Shown here: in pieces, positions 63,063 through 64,000 of the stretch | How positions within the stretch are numbered: position 1 is the stretch's first letter | Layout of the letters: each line of letters starts with the position of its first letter | DNA from: Methylocystis echinoides | Lineage (GTDB): Bacteria > Pseudomonadota > Alphaproteobacteria > Rhizobiales > Beijerinckiaceae | Reading direction: 5' to 3' | Length of the DNA stretch: 64,000 nt | Assembly: GCF_027923385.1 (NCBI RefSeq) | Contig: NZ_BSEC01000001.1 | Coordinates: 3,756,001-3,820,000, forward strand | The notes under the pieces: model-generated | The model's input: the letters and a program-made list of their open reading frames with translations, nothing else | Databases searched by the model: none | Told to the model about the DNA's origin: nothing | Program-made: the position numbers and the translations under genes

Positions 63063-64000
63063 TTATGGGGGAGTCGCGCCCCTTGAATCCCGAACCGCCT
63101 CGACTAGGACGGTGGTAGTGAGCTGGGCGCCATTGTTGAGAACGGCCACGCGTGCTGCGTCATCCGCTGCGCGAATCATCTCTGCTTGGCTCATGCCCAA
63201 GGCGCTGGACTGCACCTCCGCCCAGTCCACATTCGAGAGGTCGAAGACGGACAAAGTCTTTTGAAAAACCTCCCTGATTCTCTCGGTAGGTAAAAGCTTA
63301 TATTCGATCGAGCTATCGAAACGCCGAAACAAAGCCGGATCTAGCAGCTCGGGGTGGTTGGTGGCAGCGATTATTAGCGCCTCACTATCATCGTCGTCTA
63401 GCATCTGGAGAAACGAGTTCAGCATCCTGCGAGCCTCCCCAACGTCGTTCCCCAACAACCGCCTGCTAGCAAGCGCATCGACCTCGTCGAAGAAATACAC
63501 GCCGCGGGTCACCTTCATTGCGTCGAACACAAGACGGATCTTGGATGAAGTCTCGCCCATATACTTTGTAATCACACCGTCCAGGAGAATAGTGAAGAGA
63601 GGCATCGACAGTTCGCCTGCCAGGGCGGAAGCGGTAAGAGTCTTGCCTGTGCCGGGGGGGCCGACGAGGAGGAACTTACGGCGCGGTTTCAAACCGTGAG
63701 CGGCGAGCTTCGAGCGATTTCTGTGCTCGTCCACTATCCTTCGAAGGCGACGTAGCGTGTCGTCGTTAAGGACCATGTTGTTGAGGCGCGTAAGCGGGAA
63801 GCTGGCTAGCACTAGACCTGCGAGCTCGCCCTTCGGCCTAACGACGGGGATTGGACCTCCCCGCGTCTCGATGTCGCCCGCGGCGCGATCACGGGCGTCC
63901 TGGATCAGCAAACGGATTTGGTCGGCTATCTTGCGGTTGCCACGCTGGGCAGCCTCAGCAGCGAGCTGAAGCGCTACAGTTTCAAAGCGCGCTTTGTCTC
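63063..64000 (-). CDS. AAA-family ATPase, partner of the subtilase (N-terminus beyond the window)
   Basis: The frame is open to the right edge (ETVALQLAAEAAQRGNRK upstream of residue LIQDARD), so the start lies outside. It has a classic AAA core: Walker A GPPGTGKT, Walker B YFFDEVDAL, sensor 1 IIAATNHPE, arginine finger LFRRFD. The C-terminal lid follows. It resembles ATPases that sit beside S8 peptidases and presumably unfold or deliver substrates to the protease. The gap to the subtilase start is 51 bases. Confidence 0.88.
   Translation of the reverse strand, partial: DKARFETVALQLAAEAAQRGNRKIADQIRLLIQDARDRAAGDIETRGGPIPVVRPKGELAGLVLASFPLTRLNNMVLNDDTLRRLRRIVDEHRNRSKLAAHGLKPRRKFLLVGPPGTGKTLTASALAGELSMPLFTILLDGVITKYMGETSSKIRLVFDAMKVTRGVYFFDEVDALASRRLLGNDVGEARRMLNSFLQMLDDDDSEALIIAATNHPELLDPALFRRFDSSIEYKLLPTERIREVFQKTLSVFDLSNVDWAEVQSSALGMSQAEMIRAADDAARVAVLNNGAQLTTTVLVEAVRDSRGATPP

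Noticed and set aside
33297..64000. attR copy of the tRNA-Leu 3' end inside the window
   Set aside because: Short partial matches such as TCCTGGGC in coding DNA near 43,718 lack the T-arm sequence and CCA, so they are chance.

Overview
The window looks like a chromosome segment of a high-GC alphaproteobacterial methylotroph, most likely a type II methanotroph of the Methylocystis/Methylosinus kind. It opens with serine-glyoxylate aminotransferase next to formate-tetrahydrofolate ligase, both serine-cycle genes. It also carries methylmalonyl-CoA mutase, a PhyR-type receiver behind a sigma-EcfG-like promoter, and HdeA-like periplasmic proteins. The genus is inferred from gene content only.

Positions 1-33,200 are chromosomal backbone: sga and ftfL; msrB; a CrtI-like oxidoreductase; a META-domain protein; an in-frame HdeD-aquaporin Z fusion; a periplasmic amidohydrolase; a double beta-barrel outer-membrane protein; an octaheme TPR cytochrome c; an ABC-2 export permease and an AlgX/AlgJ-like protein; an RND efflux pair; tandem HdeA-like proteins; a class I/II aminotransferase; a YgiQ radical SAM protein; a small regulator; a stress segment (EcfG-type promoter, PhyR-like receiver, universal stress protein); a small cytochrome c convergent with a zinc-binding CZB protein; methylmalonyl-CoA mutase; an EI24 membrane protein; an unknown 337-aa protein; and an NDUFA9-like protein.

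At 33,212-33,296 lies tRNA-Leu(CAG). A tyrosine integrase starts 85 bases after it. From there to the right edge the DNA is a mosaic of more A+T-rich genes typical of an integrated element. No second copy of the tRNA 3' end was seen, so the island probably continues past 64,000.

The island has four blocks. (1) Anti-restriction and restriction: an ArdC-like protein and a PGN_0703-like nuclease. (2) A class-2-like DISARM locus: drmE-like, a NERD nuclease/UvrD-type helicase, drmA, drmB, a convergent cytosine-5 methyltransferase and a Vsr endonuclease. The usual PLD nuclease drmC was not found. The drmE-like gene begins with four near-identical 180/186-base repeats in an A-B-A-B order. (3) A phage-like replication and recombination module without structural genes: Bet, Gp157, DnaB-like helicase, a degenerate loader-like protein and a prim-pol primase. 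It contains a perfect 71-base inverted repeat that includes the 3' end of the Gp157 gene. (4) A protease block: a cytoplasmic papain-like peptidase followed three bases later by a chagasin-like inhibitor, then a subtilisin-like peptidase interrupted by an in-frame amber codon, with a partial AAA ATPase beside it.

The candidates most worth following up are the DISARM variant with its repeat-bearing DrmE, the papain/chagasin-like pair, the amber-interrupted subtilase of the AAA/subtilase pair, the potentially invertible Gp157 segment, and the HdeD-AqpZ fusion with an internal ribosome-binding site.
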